Notes: a model not told the origin generated them from the sequence alone. DNA of 14,440 bases from Bordetella parapertussis (GCA_945868195.1 CAMBLP010000045.1:1-14440), one strand, 5' to 3'; shown: positions 1 through 8,063, numbered from the stretch's first letter. Made by a program: numbers and translations.

Positions 1-1156
1 CAGAAGATCGTTCCTGAATCGCGAGGGTACGAAAACCCATCTGCAGACTGTTGAGCAAGGCGGCGAGGTTGGCAGGGCCCGCGACATTGACGCGTAAGTC
101 GTGCAGTTTGTCGAGCAGGCCAGACTGACGCAACACCTCGGCATACAAGCTCTCACTTGGCAAGAACATAATCGCGAAATCAGTCGTGTGTGGAGGTGAA
201 ACGTATTTGGCTACGATGGTTTTAGCTTGCAACTCCACCGCTCGCGCCAAGGCGGCTCCCGCGGCCTTGATGCCGTCTCGATCGGAGGTTTCATGCGCAT
301 CCATCAAGCGCTCGTATTCTTCTTTGGGAAACTTAGCGTCAATAGGAAGCCAGACGGGCTGATCCATGAGGCCTTGACCAGGTAAGCGAATCGCAAACTC
401 GACTTGCGCATCACTACCCGGAACGGTCTTGATATTTTGCGCATACTGATCGGGTGTCATACTGTCTTCGATCAGGCGTGCAAGTTGCACCTCGCCCCAG
501 GTCCCTCGTGTCTTGACGTTGGTCAACACACGCTTGAGATCACCGACCCCCGCTGCGAGCGTTTGCATTTCGCCAAGGCCTTTTTGTACAGATTCCAAAC
601 GATCAGAAACTTGTTTAAAAGACTCTGTTAATCGGGACTCCAGTGTGGCATGGAGCTTTTCATCCACGGTTTTCCGCATCTCATCGAGCTTGGCTGCGTT
701 GTCGGTCTGAAGCGACAGCAAACGCTCCTCAACGGCTACACGGAGCTCGGCGATCCGGCGTTCGTTGGTTTGAATCAAGGTTTGTAACTGCTCGGCAAAG
801 CCCGACGCGAACCGATTGAGGGACTCGGCACTTTCGCCTCGCCCGGCGGCAGCGTCACGTGCCATCGCGGCACGAAACTCAGCGTCACTCTGTGCGAGCT
901 CTACCCTCAATGCGCGAGAGGACTCTGCAAGCTCTGCCCGTAACTGTCGATGCGTCTCCGCTTGCTCTGTCCTCAAACCGCGTTCAAGTCGCTCTTGACC
1001 GGTGACAATTTGATCTAGTCTGGGGTCAAGTGGCGCGTGCTGCGCACGTCCGGCACGCAGCCAGGCCAGCAGCGAAAACAGAACGGCAAAAAAACTGGCT
1101 CCCGCAATGAGTGGAAGTAGCACTGCAGGATCATTGAGGAAGGCTAAATCGATCAC
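1..1156 (-). CDS. rmuC: RmuC-family DNA recombination protein, 3' end cut by window edge
   Basis: The RmuC family has a nuclease-like (PD-(D/E)XK-related) fold and is linked to limiting recombination at inverted repeats; its biochemical activity is not well defined. The window holds 385 codons. Residues about 11-34 form a hydrophobic N-terminal membrane anchor. Residues about 45-200 are a long charged, Leu/Glu/Arg-rich helix that should form a coiled coil. The conserved core then begins, with GTWGEVQL at 218-225, PIDAKFP at 271-277 and TDFAIMFLPSE at 325-335. Family members are usually about 450-500 residues, so only the C-terminal tail is missing. The start is a GTG at 1156-1154 that overlaps the upstream gene's TGA as GTGA, with a weak AGG before it. 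No in-frame ATG offers a better start, and translational coupling to the ArsC/Spx-like gene is likely. The family call is firm; the function in this organism is inferred. Confidence 0.93.
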   Translation of the reverse strand, partial: MIDLAFLNDPAVLLPLIAGASFFAVLFSLLAWLRAGRAQHAPLDPRLDQIVTGQERLERGLRTEQAETHRQLRAELAESSRALRVELAQSDAEFRAAMARDAAAGRGESAESLNRFASGFAEQLQTLIQTNERRIAELRVAVEERLLSLQTDNAAKLDEMRKTVDEKLHATLESRLTESFKQVSDRLESVQKGLGEMQTLAAGVGDLKRVLTNVKTRGTWGEVQLARLIEDSMTPDQYAQNIKTVPGSDAQVEFAIRLPGQGLMDQPVWLPIDAKFPKEEYERLMDAHETSDRDGIKAAGAALARAVELQAKTIVAKYVSPPHTTDFAIMFLPSESLYAEVLRQSGLLDKLHDLRVNVAGPANLAALLNSLQMGFRTLAIQERSS

Positions 1157-1512
1157 GCTTGACCTAGTTTTTCAGCATAGCGTTTTTCATTAAAGCCAAC
1201 CGTGACAGACTGATCGGCATATACCGCCACGGGCCGCCGAATCAAAGCGGGATACTGCGCAATTAAAGTCAGCCACTCTTTGTCTGATGCAGGTGCTTTC
1301 AAACTGTCATCGAGCTGACGCCAAGTCATTGAGGCACGGTTGACTAGCTTTTCCCATCCGCCAAGAGTCTTGGACCAAGTTTTGAGCGTCGCTGGGTCGA
1401 TGGGCTCGTCGCGGTAGTCCTGAAACTGATGGGCAATGCCTTGTTCATCAAGCCAAGCACGTGCTTTGAGGCAAGTACTGCATTTTGCCAGCCCGTAAAG
1501 TTTAACCGCCAT
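1153..1512 (-). CDS. ArsC/Spx-family thioredoxin-fold protein (YffB-like)
   Basis: This 119-residue protein opens with a thioredoxin-type strand and a Cys-X-X-Cys motif (KCSTC, Cys11 and Cys14), then DYRDEPID near 32-39, TWRQLD near 63-68 and the family's cis-proline loop IRRPV at 91-95. This layout matches the ArsC/Spx superfamily, and E. coli YffB is the closest relative I recognise. YffB is not a proven arsenate reductase; a glutathione-dependent thiol role has been proposed for it. No arsenite pump or ArsR regulator lies nearby, so arsenic resistance is not supported. AGGA lies 8 nt before the ATG at 1512, a good ribosome binding site. The gene lies 40 nt after kdkA, and its stop overlaps the rmuC start by 4 nt, so it is probably co-transcribed with both. 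The family is clear; the substrate is unknown. Confidence 0.85.
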   Translation of the reverse strand: MAVKLYGLAKCSTCLKARAWLDEQGIAHQFQDYRDEPIDPATLKTWSKTLGGWEKLVNRASMTWRQLDDSLKAPASDKEWLTLIAQYPALIRRPVAVYADQSVTVGFNEKRYAEKLGQA

Positions 1513-1553
1513 GACACTATTCCTGTTTTTAAATGACGAAGGCTTTTAATGCA

Positions 1554-2297
1554 TTATTTTAATTGCTCTGCGGCAAACCAAACCTCCTGATAGCCTTCGA
1601 TCAAGGCGAGCCAGAGTGAATGGTAATTCGCTAACGATAACTTTTTAAGCGAACGTAAGAGCCGCGAAAGATTTTCGGCGCGCTGACCAGGCGTCAGCTT
1701 GTCAAGACGCCCACGATCAAAGTCAATCAGCCAGACTTTGCCTTGATCGTCAAACAAAACGTTGAAGACGTTGAGATCGGCATGCCACACACCAAACCGA
1801 TGCATCGCAGCAATGGCTGCGCCCGCGCGCTTCCAGATCTCCAGGTCCTGACTGTGGGCCAGAGGTCGAGCCGAAGGAATACGTTCAGTGAGCAATGCAG
1901 CGCGATAGGTCAGACCATGTCGCCAGACGGCCGCACCGAGCGGCCGAGGCACTGGCAAGCCGCTTCGCCAGAGAATGCGCAGCAAGTCAAATTCAACACT
2001 CGCGCGCGTCTTTTCAAAACCCGTCCACAGATACCGATTTTGGATGAACTTGGCCACCAGGCCACCACGTCGATAATGTCTCAAGACCGCGTCGAATGGA
2101 CCCACACGGACAAACCAGGCCGCCGCCCGTCCCCCCGAGGTCACGAGACTCGCTTCAAGCGAGGGTGTCTGGGGGTCAAAAAAGTCCCAAACCGCAGTCT
2201 CAGGTTCATGGTTTTCAATGAGTGCGTGATCGATGCGAAACCAACGGTTACCCAGGGTCCGCTGATCGACCATTTGCTCAGAAGGGTCTTGATTCAT
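1554..2297 (-). CDS. kdkA: 3-deoxy-D-manno-octulosonic acid (Kdo) kinase
   Basis: KdkA phosphorylates the 4-OH of the single Kdo residue on Kdo-lipid IVA, using ATP on the inner face of the inner membrane during LPS core assembly. The 247-residue protein belongs to the WaaP/KdkA branch of the protein-kinase-like fold. A glycine-rich segment (LRHYRRGGL) lies near 72-80, LPVPRPLGA near 114-122, the catalytic loop HADLN at 172-176 and the metal-binding IDFDR at 191-195. The pattern closely follows the Haemophilus enzyme, as I remember it, and the length is usual. An ATG lies 18 nt upstream at 2315 but has no Shine-Dalgarno. The Met at 2297 has GGAGGA ten bases before it, so I chose that start. 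The presence of this kinase suggests LPS with one phosphorylated Kdo. No Kdo transferase (waaA) is in view to test this. Confidence 0.9.
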   Translation of the reverse strand: MNQDPSEQMVDQRTLGNRWFRIDHALIENHEPETAVWDFFDPQTPSLEASLVTSGGRAAAWFVRVGPFDAVLRHYRRGGLVAKFIQNRYLWTGFEKTRASVEFDLLRILWRSGLPVPRPLGAAVWRHGLTYRAALLTERIPSARPLAHSQDLEIWKRAGAAIAAMHRFGVWHADLNVFNVLFDDQGKVWLIDFDRGRLDKLTPGQRAENLSRLLRSLKKLSLANYHSLWLALIEGYQEVWFAAEQLK

Positions 2298-2307
2298 CCG
2301 CGTGCAT

Positions 2308-2313
2308 TCCTCC
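2308..2313 (-). promoter_or_regulatory. Ribosome binding site that sets the kdkA start
   Basis: On the minus strand a GGAGGA lies 10 nt before the ATG at 2297-2295. It overlaps an earlier in-frame ATG (2315-2313) that has no purine-rich sequence of its own. The spacing is a little long but usable, so the downstream ATG is the better start and the longer reading adds six residues that are probably untranslated. Confidence 0.55.
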
Positions 2314-2330
2314 ATTGTTGGGGCGCTTGA

Positions 2331-2343
2331 ACATTATTAATGT
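2331..2343. repeat. Short AT-rich inverted repeat between permease and kdkA
   Basis: ACATTA and TAATGT are perfect 6-bp arms around one base, in the 62-nt gap after the permease stop and before kdkA. There is no U-tract after it in the minus direction, so it is not a typical intrinsic terminator. It could be part of a promoter or operator for kdkA, or chance in an AT-rich gap. Confidence 0.35.
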
Positions 2344-2359
2344 CCATTGATCCATGGGC

Positions 2360-4849
2360 TTAGGTATGATGCCGCAAAATATGCAGTGGCGGCGTCTTTA
2401 AAACACCACGTAAGACGACGGCACCCGCCAACCAGGCTCCAAGCATACACACAGACAACCCCAAAACCCATGGCCAGAGCGACAAGCGCATATCGAACTC
2501 AAAGACCCAGTGCGATAAGGCCCAAGCGGCTAGTGTCGCTCCGCCCGCAGCGAGCAATCCAGCCAACGCGCCCACTGCAAGCAACTCGATCCGTTGAGCC
2601 CCGGCGAGTTGGCGTCGCGTCGCGCCAAAGGCTCTCAATAAGGCAGCCTCTCTGACCCGTTCGTCTCGTGTCGCCGACAAGGCCGCAGCAAGAACGATCG
2701 CCCCGGCAAAGACGGAAAACAAAAAGAGTCCTTGCACGGCGACAGACACTTTATCCAGAATATTTTGCAACTGACTTAAGATCGCTCCAACATCGAACAC
2801 AGTCAGATTAGGAAACTGTTTGACAAGCTGTTGCGTAACCATGATGCGGTCCGGAGGTAGATAAAAAGCGGTCATCCACGTCTGAGGCGTGTCCTTAAGG
2901 GCTGCGGGTGTCGTAATCGCAAAAAAGTTCGCACGCATCGAATCCCAGTCGACACGTCGCAGACTGGTCACCTCGAGACGCACTTTTTCACCCGCTACAT
3001 CAAAGTCCAACATATCGCCGACCTTCAGACCCAGCGACTTGGCCAGACCAATCTCAAGCGAAACCTCTGAGCGCGAGGCGTTTAAATCACGCCCCGCCAC
3101 AATTTGTCCTGGCTCGGCCAAGCGCTCTGCATATGAGAGGTTGAATTCGCGCTCGACCATACGCTGGGCACGTGCGTCATCATAATCAGCGGCGGAAACC
3201 GCGCGATCGTTGAGTGCGACAAAACGGCCACGCACCATGGGTGAAAGCCTGACCTGAGTGAGTCCGGCCTCACTCAGCGTTTTTTCAATACTGGCTACCT
3301 GATCGGTTTGAATATTGATCAAAAACCGGTTTGGCGCATCCGCAGGCAAGGTGCGCTGCCACCCAGCCAGCAAATCGGTCCGCACAATGGTCAGCAACAG
3401 AATCGCCATCATGCCCACGGCGAGCGCGCTGGTTTGCGCAATCGTCGCGCCTTTGCGACGCACGACGCCCGCCAATGCAAAACGCAAAACAGGAAAGCTT
3501 TTGAGGTGCCCTCTTAGCCCGGAGAGTACCCACAAGACCAACATACCCAGGCCCGCAAAAAGTGCGGCTGCCGCAAAGAAACCTGCAGCCAGCCCTATGC
3601 CGAGTTTGACATCGTTGGCAATCCACCACATCAACACTGAAAAACCAGATAAGCCTAAGGCATAGCCCATGAGACTCTGTAGAGGAATACCGTCTTGCTG
3701 AACACGCAAGATTTGCGAGGGAGGTACATGTCGCAAGCCGTTCAGAGGCGGCCAAGCGAATGCCAACAATAACCACAAGCCGGCAAACAAACCCTGCAAA
3801 GCAGGCTCGATACTGGCCTGAGGCAAATCGGCGCCGAGCAAGCCTCCAAGAGCCTGAACCATCAGAGTCTGTCCACCCCAACCTAACGCCACACCAATAA
3901 GCGATGCCGATAGACCCGTCAAGACAAACTCGCCCAACAAAATAGCCGTAACTTTGGCTTGTGTTGCACCCAGGCATCGCATCACCGCCACGCTGTTGCG
4001 ATGTCGTTGGCTAAAACGCCTGGCGCCCAAGGCAACTGCGACTGCCGCAATCAGCACCGCCAACATCGCGACCAAAGCGAGAAACTCCTGCGCCCTGTCA
4101 AGGGAACGTCTGATTTCAGGACGACCAGCTTCAACCGTCACAATCTTTTGCCCTGCCGTCATGGAGCGGGACAACCATTCACGAAAGACGTCGACCGCCG
4201 GGAGGTCGCCGGCGACTAAAAAGTTGTAGCCAATGCGGCTACCCGGTGCAATCAAACCCGAGCGTTTTAAATCCTCTGCCCGCAATATGACACGCGGGGC
4301 AAGGTTGACAAACTGTGCGCCACGGTCAGGCTCATAGGTGATCACGCGCGTCACCTTAAGACTCAAATCACCGACGTTGATAGTTTCACCAACACTTAAA
4401 CCTGTCTGGCTCAAGACTTGGGCGTCCACCCAAGCTTGTCCCACCTCAGGGGCGAACGCGGTGAGCTGCTCGGGTCCGCCCAACACCTCGGTCGTTCGCA
4501 AACCTCCTCTCAGAGGGTAGCCTGCCTCGATCCCTTTGATCGAAGCCAGTACCAACCGCCCGTCACGACCCACCATCGAAGGGAACTGCCAACCGAGCAC
4601 TGTACGCAAGCCCAGACTTTGTGCGCGTTCGATAAAAGCGTCAGGAATAGGTTTGGAAGACTCCACAACCAGATCGGCCCCCAGCATCTGTGCCGCGTCT
4701 CGCTCCAAAGCGCGTCCCACGCGGTCAGCTAAAAAGCCCACACTAGTCACAGCGGCCACGGCAATCACCACAGCGAGACCCAGCAAACGCAAATCGCCCG
4801 CCCGGGCATCACGCCAAGTTTGCTTAAAAATGACGTTGAGAATATTCAT
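2360..4849 (-). CDS. FtsX-like ABC transporter permease (YbbP type)
   Basis: This 829-residue inner-membrane protein matches the YbbP branch of MacB/FtsX-type permeases in size and layout. These pair with a LolD/YbbA-like ATPase and act mechanically on envelope lipids or proteins; the substrate is unknown. The first transmembrane helix (about 22-44) is followed by a large periplasmic region (about 45-250). A first FtsX domain spans about 255-375 with MRCLGAT at 290-296. Central membrane helices at about 395-490 precede a second periplasmic region (about 500-700). A second FtsX domain covers about 705-829 with LRAFGAT at 738-744. The two FtsX domains with matching coupling motifs suggest internal duplication. 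The start is the ATG at 4849, which overlaps the radA stop as ATGA and has GAGGG just upstream; a longer reading from 4894 would lie inside radA. No ATPase gene lies nearby. Confidence 0.88.
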   Translation of the reverse strand: MNILNVIFKQTWRDARAGDLRLLGLAVVIAVAAVTSVGFLADRVGRALERDAAQMLGADLVVESSKPIPDAFIERAQSLGLRTVLGWQFPSMVGRDGRLVLASIKGIEAGYPLRGGLRTTEVLGGPEQLTAFAPEVGQAWVDAQVLSQTGLSVGETINVGDLSLKVTRVITYEPDRGAQFVNLAPRVILRAEDLKRSGLIAPGSRIGYNFLVAGDLPAVDVFREWLSRSMTAGQKIVTVEAGRPEIRRSLDRAQEFLALVAMLAVLIAAVAVALGARRFSQRHRNSVAVMRCLGATQAKVTAILLGEFVLTGLSASLIGVALGWGGQTLMVQALGGLLGADLPQASIEPALQGLFAGLWLLLAFAWPPLNGLRHVPPSQILRVQQDGIPLQSLMGYALGLSGFSVLMWWIANDVKLGIGLAAGFFAAAALFAGLGMLVLWVLSGLRGHLKSFPVLRFALAGVVRRKGATIAQTSALAVGMMAILLLTIVRTDLLAGWQRTLPADAPNRFLINIQTDQVASIEKTLSEAGLTQVRLSPMVRGRFVALNDRAVSAADYDDARAQRMVEREFNLSYAERLAEPGQIVAGRDLNASRSEVSLEIGLAKSLGLKVGDMLDFDVAGEKVRLEVTSLRRVDWDSMRANFFAITTPAALKDTPQTWMTAFYLPPDRIMVTQQLVKQFPNLTVFDVGAILSQLQNILDKVSVAVQGLFLFSVFAGAIVLAAALSATRDERVREAALLRAFGATRRQLAGAQRIELLAVGALAGLLAAGGATLAAWALSHWVFEFDMRLSLWPWVLGLSVCMLGAWLAGAVVLRGVLKTPPLHILRHHT

Positions 4850-6213
4850 GCCCTCAACCGATCCAGTGCATCTTGCAAACGATCTACGGCCCACACCTCG
4901 AGCCCTTCGATCGGTTGTCGCGGTGCATTCGCTTTTGGAATAATGGCAATGGAGAAGCCGAGTTTGGCGGCTTCGCGCAGACGTTCCTGACCGCGCGGTG
5001 CGGGACGTACTTCGCCGGCTAAACCAACTTCACCAAAAGCGAATAATCCCTTGGGCAAAGGTCGATCACGCAGCGAAGACAAAATTGCCAGTAAAACGGC
5101 AAGATCTGCGGCGGGTTCGGTAATCCGTACCCCGCCCACTGCGTTGACAAAAACATCCTGATCGGAGGTGGAGACGCCTGCGTGCCGATTGAGTACGGCA
5201 AGCAACATCGCCAGACGGTTGCCCTCGAGCCCCACAGAGAGACGGCGTGGATTGGGTACATGCGCAGTGTCGACCAGCGCTTGGATTTCAACTAATAACG
5301 GCCGTGTGCCTTCTTGGGTGGCCATCACGCAAGAGCCGGATACTTGAGCAGAATGTTGTGACAAAAATAGCGCGGACGGATTTGCCACACCACGCAAACC
5401 ACGATCCGTCATCGCAAACACACCGAGCTCATTGACAGCACCAAAACGGTTTTTAAAGGCACGGATCAGGCGGAACGAAGAGTGTGTATCGCCTTCGAAA
5501 TACAGCACCGTATCCACAATGTGCTCAAGCACGCGAGGTCCTGCAAGCGCTCCATCCTTGGTGACATGGCCAATCATGACAATCGGAATACCGGCTTGTT
5601 TGGCTAGGCGGGTGAGTTGTGCGGCACACTCTTTGACCTGAGAGACCGAACCCGGTGCAGCGGACAGCTCGCTGGAATACATGGTTTGGATCGAATCGAT
5701 CACGGCCACCGCAGGTTTTTGCTCAAGTAAAGCGGACTGAATCGCCTCGAGACGAATTTCAGCGAACAGGTCCACACCCTCGCCTGATAAACCCAAACGA
5801 CGCGCGCGCAAAGCGACTTGCTCGGCAGACTCTTCGCCGGTCACATACAAGACACGGCGCTCACTCGACATCGCCACCAATGCCTGAAGCAGCAGCGTGG
5901 ATTTACCAATGCCGGGATCTCCGCCAATCAGCACAACCGCGCCAGCCACTAAACCACCACCCAACACACGATCAAACTCAGCAATACCCGTGGAAATCCT
6001 CGGTAACTCCAATGCCTCAACATCAGCCAGGCTGCGTAACGCAGTCGACGCGGTGAGCGGCGCATAGCGATGCTGTTCGGCCTGAGCGGCGAGTCCCGTA
6101 TCGCGGGATTCCTCAAGCGTATTCCAAGCTTGGCAATGCGGGCACTGGCCCAACCATTTTGGGCTGATGCCACCGCATTCCGAACACGTAAAGATCGTTT
6201 TTATTTTGGCCAT
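4846..6213 (-). CDS. radA: DNA repair protein RadA
   Basis: RadA (Sms) is a RecA-like hexameric ATPase that drives branch migration of recombination intermediates alongside RecA. In this 455-residue protein an N-terminal zinc finger carries Cys10, Cys13, Cys24 and Cys27 (CSECGG and CPHCQAW). The Walker A motif GGDPGIGKS is at 97-105 and a Walker B-like AVAVIDSIQT at 168-177. The RadA-specific KNRFG motif is at 254-258, and a Lon-protease-like C-terminal domain follows from about 280. The length equals that of standard RadA. I chose the Met at 6213 (MAKIKTIFTC) because it is the family's usual start; an upstream ATG at 6237 would add eight unconserved residues. The gene heads the minus-strand block, and its stop overlaps the permease start by 4 nt. 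No LexA-type operator was recognised in front of it. Confidence 0.97.
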   Translation of the reverse strand: MAKIKTIFTCSECGGISPKWLGQCPHCQAWNTLEESRDTGLAAQAEQHRYAPLTASTALRSLADVEALELPRISTGIAEFDRVLGGGLVAGAVVLIGGDPGIGKSTLLLQALVAMSSERRVLYVTGEESAEQVALRARRLGLSGEGVDLFAEIRLEAIQSALLEQKPAVAVIDSIQTMYSSELSAAPGSVSQVKECAAQLTRLAKQAGIPIVMIGHVTKDGALAGPRVLEHIVDTVLYFEGDTHSSFRLIRAFKNRFGAVNELGVFAMTDRGLRGVANPSALFLSQHSAQVSGSCVMATQEGTRPLLVEIQALVDTAHVPNPRRLSVGLEGNRLAMLLAVLNRHAGVSTSDQDVFVNAVGGVRITEPAADLAVLLAILSSLRDRPLPKGLFAFGEVGLAGEVRPAPRGQERLREAAKLGFSIAIIPKANAPRQPIEGLEVWAVDRLQDALDRLRA

Positions 6214-6373
6214 GAAAGTCTCTGACGCACGATGCACCGCATATCGCTAGTCTAACGCAGGGGCTTACCCTAAAAGACCTGAAATTTGTCTACTAAACCC
6301 ACAAAATGCTAGGGGTGACCCACTACACTTTGGTTTTGCGTCTGCGCATGACTCTTTAAAACACTTTTTTCAC
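6214..6373. other. Divergent intergenic region, radA / hpnC
   Basis: This 160-bp gap must hold promoters for both directions. Toward hpnC, TTGGTT (6330-6335) and an AT-rich TTTAAA (6355-6360) could be -35 and -10 elements, but the 19-nt spacing is poor. The sequence just before the hpnC ATG is T-rich (TTTTTT at 6365-6370) and has no Shine-Dalgarno. Toward radA I see only weak candidates such as TAGACT on the minus strand. No clear operator, hairpin terminator or small gene was found. Confidence 0.5.
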
Positions 6374-7180
6374 ATGTCCGTTGACCACTACGAGAACTTT
6401 CCTGTCGCTTCCTTGTTGCTGCCTAAGCGACTGCGCCGAGCCGTAACGGACATCTATCGCTTCGCCCGCGGCGCAGACGATCTCGCTGATGAAGGTGATG
6501 CCACCCCCGCAGAGCGCAGAGCGGCTCTCCAACACTATCGGGAAGCGATTCTAAAGATTGAACGAGGCGAGAAACCTGAGGCAAGCTTTGAGCCTTTGGC
6601 GCAAACCATCACACAACATCACTTACCGACCTCACCTTTCTTAGACCTTCTTTCCGCCTTTGATCAGGATATCGGACAAACGCGTTATGAGGACTACCCT
6701 TGCCTGCTGGACTACTGCCGGCGCTCTGCCGATCCCGTCGGTACACTGATGCTTTATCTGTATCGGACGACGGATACACGCTCAATGACCCAATCAGCGG
6801 CCATCTGCTCTGCACTGCAGCTTGTCAATTTTTTACAAGATGTCGCGATCGACTGGCAAAAAGGGCGTATCTATTTGCCTCAAGAGGATTTAAAACGCTT
6901 TGGGGTGACGGAGCAGCACATCGCGCAAGCAAATGCAGACCAAGCCTGGTGTCGATTGATGCAGTTTCAAGTGGATCGCGCGCGGGGGTTGTTAAACTCA
7001 GGTTTGCCCCTCGGAAGATCGCTCTCAGGCAGAATCGGCCTTGAGCTTCGTTTAATCATCCAGGGTGGTCTGAGAATTCTCGAAAAAATCGAGCATGTAC
7101 ATTTTGATGTTTTCCGACATCGCCCGACCTTGCGTACCCATGACTGGGCACTTATGTTGTGGCGTGCATTAAGAGCCTGA
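6374..7180 (+). CDS. hpnC: Hydroxysqualene synthase HpnC
   Basis: HpnC turns presqualene diphosphate into hydroxysqualene, the second step of the bacterial HpnDCE route to squalene. The 268-residue protein has the all-alpha squalene/phytoene synthase fold. Two aspartate-rich motifs hold Mg2+-diphosphate: DDLADE at 35-40 and NFLQDVAID at 152-160. They are followed by GRIYLP at 164-169. The opening MSVDHYENFPVAS is typical of HpnC and supports the ATG at 6374, although no Shine-Dalgarno precedes it. The gene heads a three-gene operon and ends 4 nt before hpnD. HpnC and HpnD are paralogues; this one is assigned as HpnC from its start, its first position and its DDLADE motif, where HpnD has DDVVDE. 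The product feeds hopanoid synthesis if a squalene-hopene cyclase exists elsewhere in the genome. Confidence 0.93.
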   Translation: MSVDHYENFPVASLLLPKRLRRAVTDIYRFARGADDLADEGDATPAERRAALQHYREAILKIERGEKPEASFEPLAQTITQHHLPTSPFLDLLSAFDQDIGQTRYEDYPCLLDYCRRSADPVGTLMLYLYRTTDTRSMTQSAAICSALQLVNFLQDVAIDWQKGRIYLPQEDLKRFGVTEQHIAQANADQAWCRLMQFQVDRARGLLNSGLPLGRSLSGRIGLELRLIIQGGLRILEKIEHVHFDVFRHRPTLRTHDWALMLWRALRA

Positions 7181-7184
7181 TGCG

Positions 7185-8063
7185 ATGACCCCTAGCGAAT
7201 ACTGTCAAGAAAAAGCGGCCAAAAGTGGCTCAAGTTTTTATTACGCTTTTTTATTTTTGCCACCCGAACGGCGTCAAGCCATCACGGCACTCTATGCTTT
7301 TTGTCGCGAAGTCGACGATGTCGTCGATGAGTGTACGGACACCTCGATCGCACGCATCAAACTTGCCTGGTGGCGTACTCAAATTGACGCCTTGTTTCAA
7401 GGTAAACCCGAACACCCTGTGACTCAGGCGCTCGCGCCCTTTCTGGCCCCGTTTGATATCACCCAGTCGAGGCTGATCGCGATCATTGATGGGATGGAGA
7501 TGGATCTGGATCAAACCCGTTATCTAGACTGGCCGGGTTTGGAAAAATACTGCTGGCATGTTGCCGGCGTGGTGGGAGAACTGTCCGCGGGCATCTTTGG
7601 TTATCAAGATCCAGCAACACTCCAATATGCAAGCAAGTTAGGGATTGCCTTTCAGTTGACTAACATCATCCGAGACGTCGGTGACGACGCTCGCCGCGGC
7701 CGAATTTATCTACCCATCAGCGACCTGCAACAGTTTGGCGTGCGTGCCGCCGATGTTCTCAACAGCCAATACTCCGAAAACTTTTCTTCGCTGATGGCTT
7801 TTGAAGCAGCGCGCGCACGAACGCTCTACCGCGAAGCGATCGCCGCACTCCCCGCCAACGACCGCCGCGCGCAACGTCCCGGACTCATGATGGCGGCTAT
7901 TTATCATGCCCTGCTCGATGAAATCGAAGACGAAAAGTGGCAAGTGCTGGATCAACGTATTTCGCTCACGCCCATCAGAAAGTTTTGGCTTGCCTGGAAA
8001 AATTTTGTGGGCGCTGGTGGTAGCGTACTGCGACAAATCAGGCGTTCGAGCGGCCCAACGTGA
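7185..8063 (+). CDS. hpnD: Presqualene diphosphate synthase HpnD
   Basis: HpnD joins two farnesyl diphosphates head to head into presqualene diphosphate, the first step of the pathway. The 292-residue protein carries DDVVDE at 44-49 (after YAFCREV), MEMDLDQTRY near 104-113, and the second aspartate-rich motif NIIRDVGDDARRGRIYLP at about 160-177. These are diagnostic of the trans-isoprenyl diphosphate synthase, squalene/phytoene subfamily. The length is normal. The ATG lies 4 nt after the hpnC stop with no strong ribosome binding site, so it probably depends on coupling. Its TGA overlaps the GTG start of hpnE. A phytoene synthase would look similar, but the neighbours HpnC and HpnE make the squalene role much more likely. 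Confidence 0.95.
   Translation: MTPSEYCQEKAAKSGSSFYYAFLFLPPERRQAITALYAFCREVDDVVDECTDTSIARIKLAWWRTQIDALFQGKPEHPVTQALAPFLAPFDITQSRLIAIIDGMEMDLDQTRYLDWPGLEKYCWHVAGVVGELSAGIFGYQDPATLQYASKLGIAFQLTNIIRDVGDDARRGRIYLPISDLQQFGVRAADVLNSQYSENFSSLMAFEAARARTLYREAIAALPANDRRAQRPGLMMAAIYHALLDEIEDEKWQVLDQRISLTPIRKFWLAWKNFVGAGGSVLRQIRRSSGPT

Noticed and set aside
1153..1512. Arsenate reductase of an arsenic-resistance operon
   Set aside because: The sequence is closer to YffB than to true ArsC, and no arsB, arsH or arsR lies nearby.
1513..1553. Intrinsic terminator between kdkA and the ArsC/Spx-like gene
   Set aside because: The short AATGCATT palindrome is not a GC-rich stem and no U-tract follows a hairpin in the minus direction.
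1743..2330. Long plus-strand open frame (195 codons) opposite kdkA
   Set aside because: Its translation shows no recognisable domain or motif, and the other strand encodes a well-conserved kinase with intact catalytic motifs.
3285..3977. Minus-strand open frame of 230 codons inside the permease gene
   Set aside because: It is an alternative frame of the permease with Cys/Arg-rich composition and no family features; the permease frame has clear membrane helices and FtsX motifs.
6214..6373. LexA/SOS box in front of radA
   Set aside because: No CTGT-N8-ACAG-like palindrome was found in the gap by eye.
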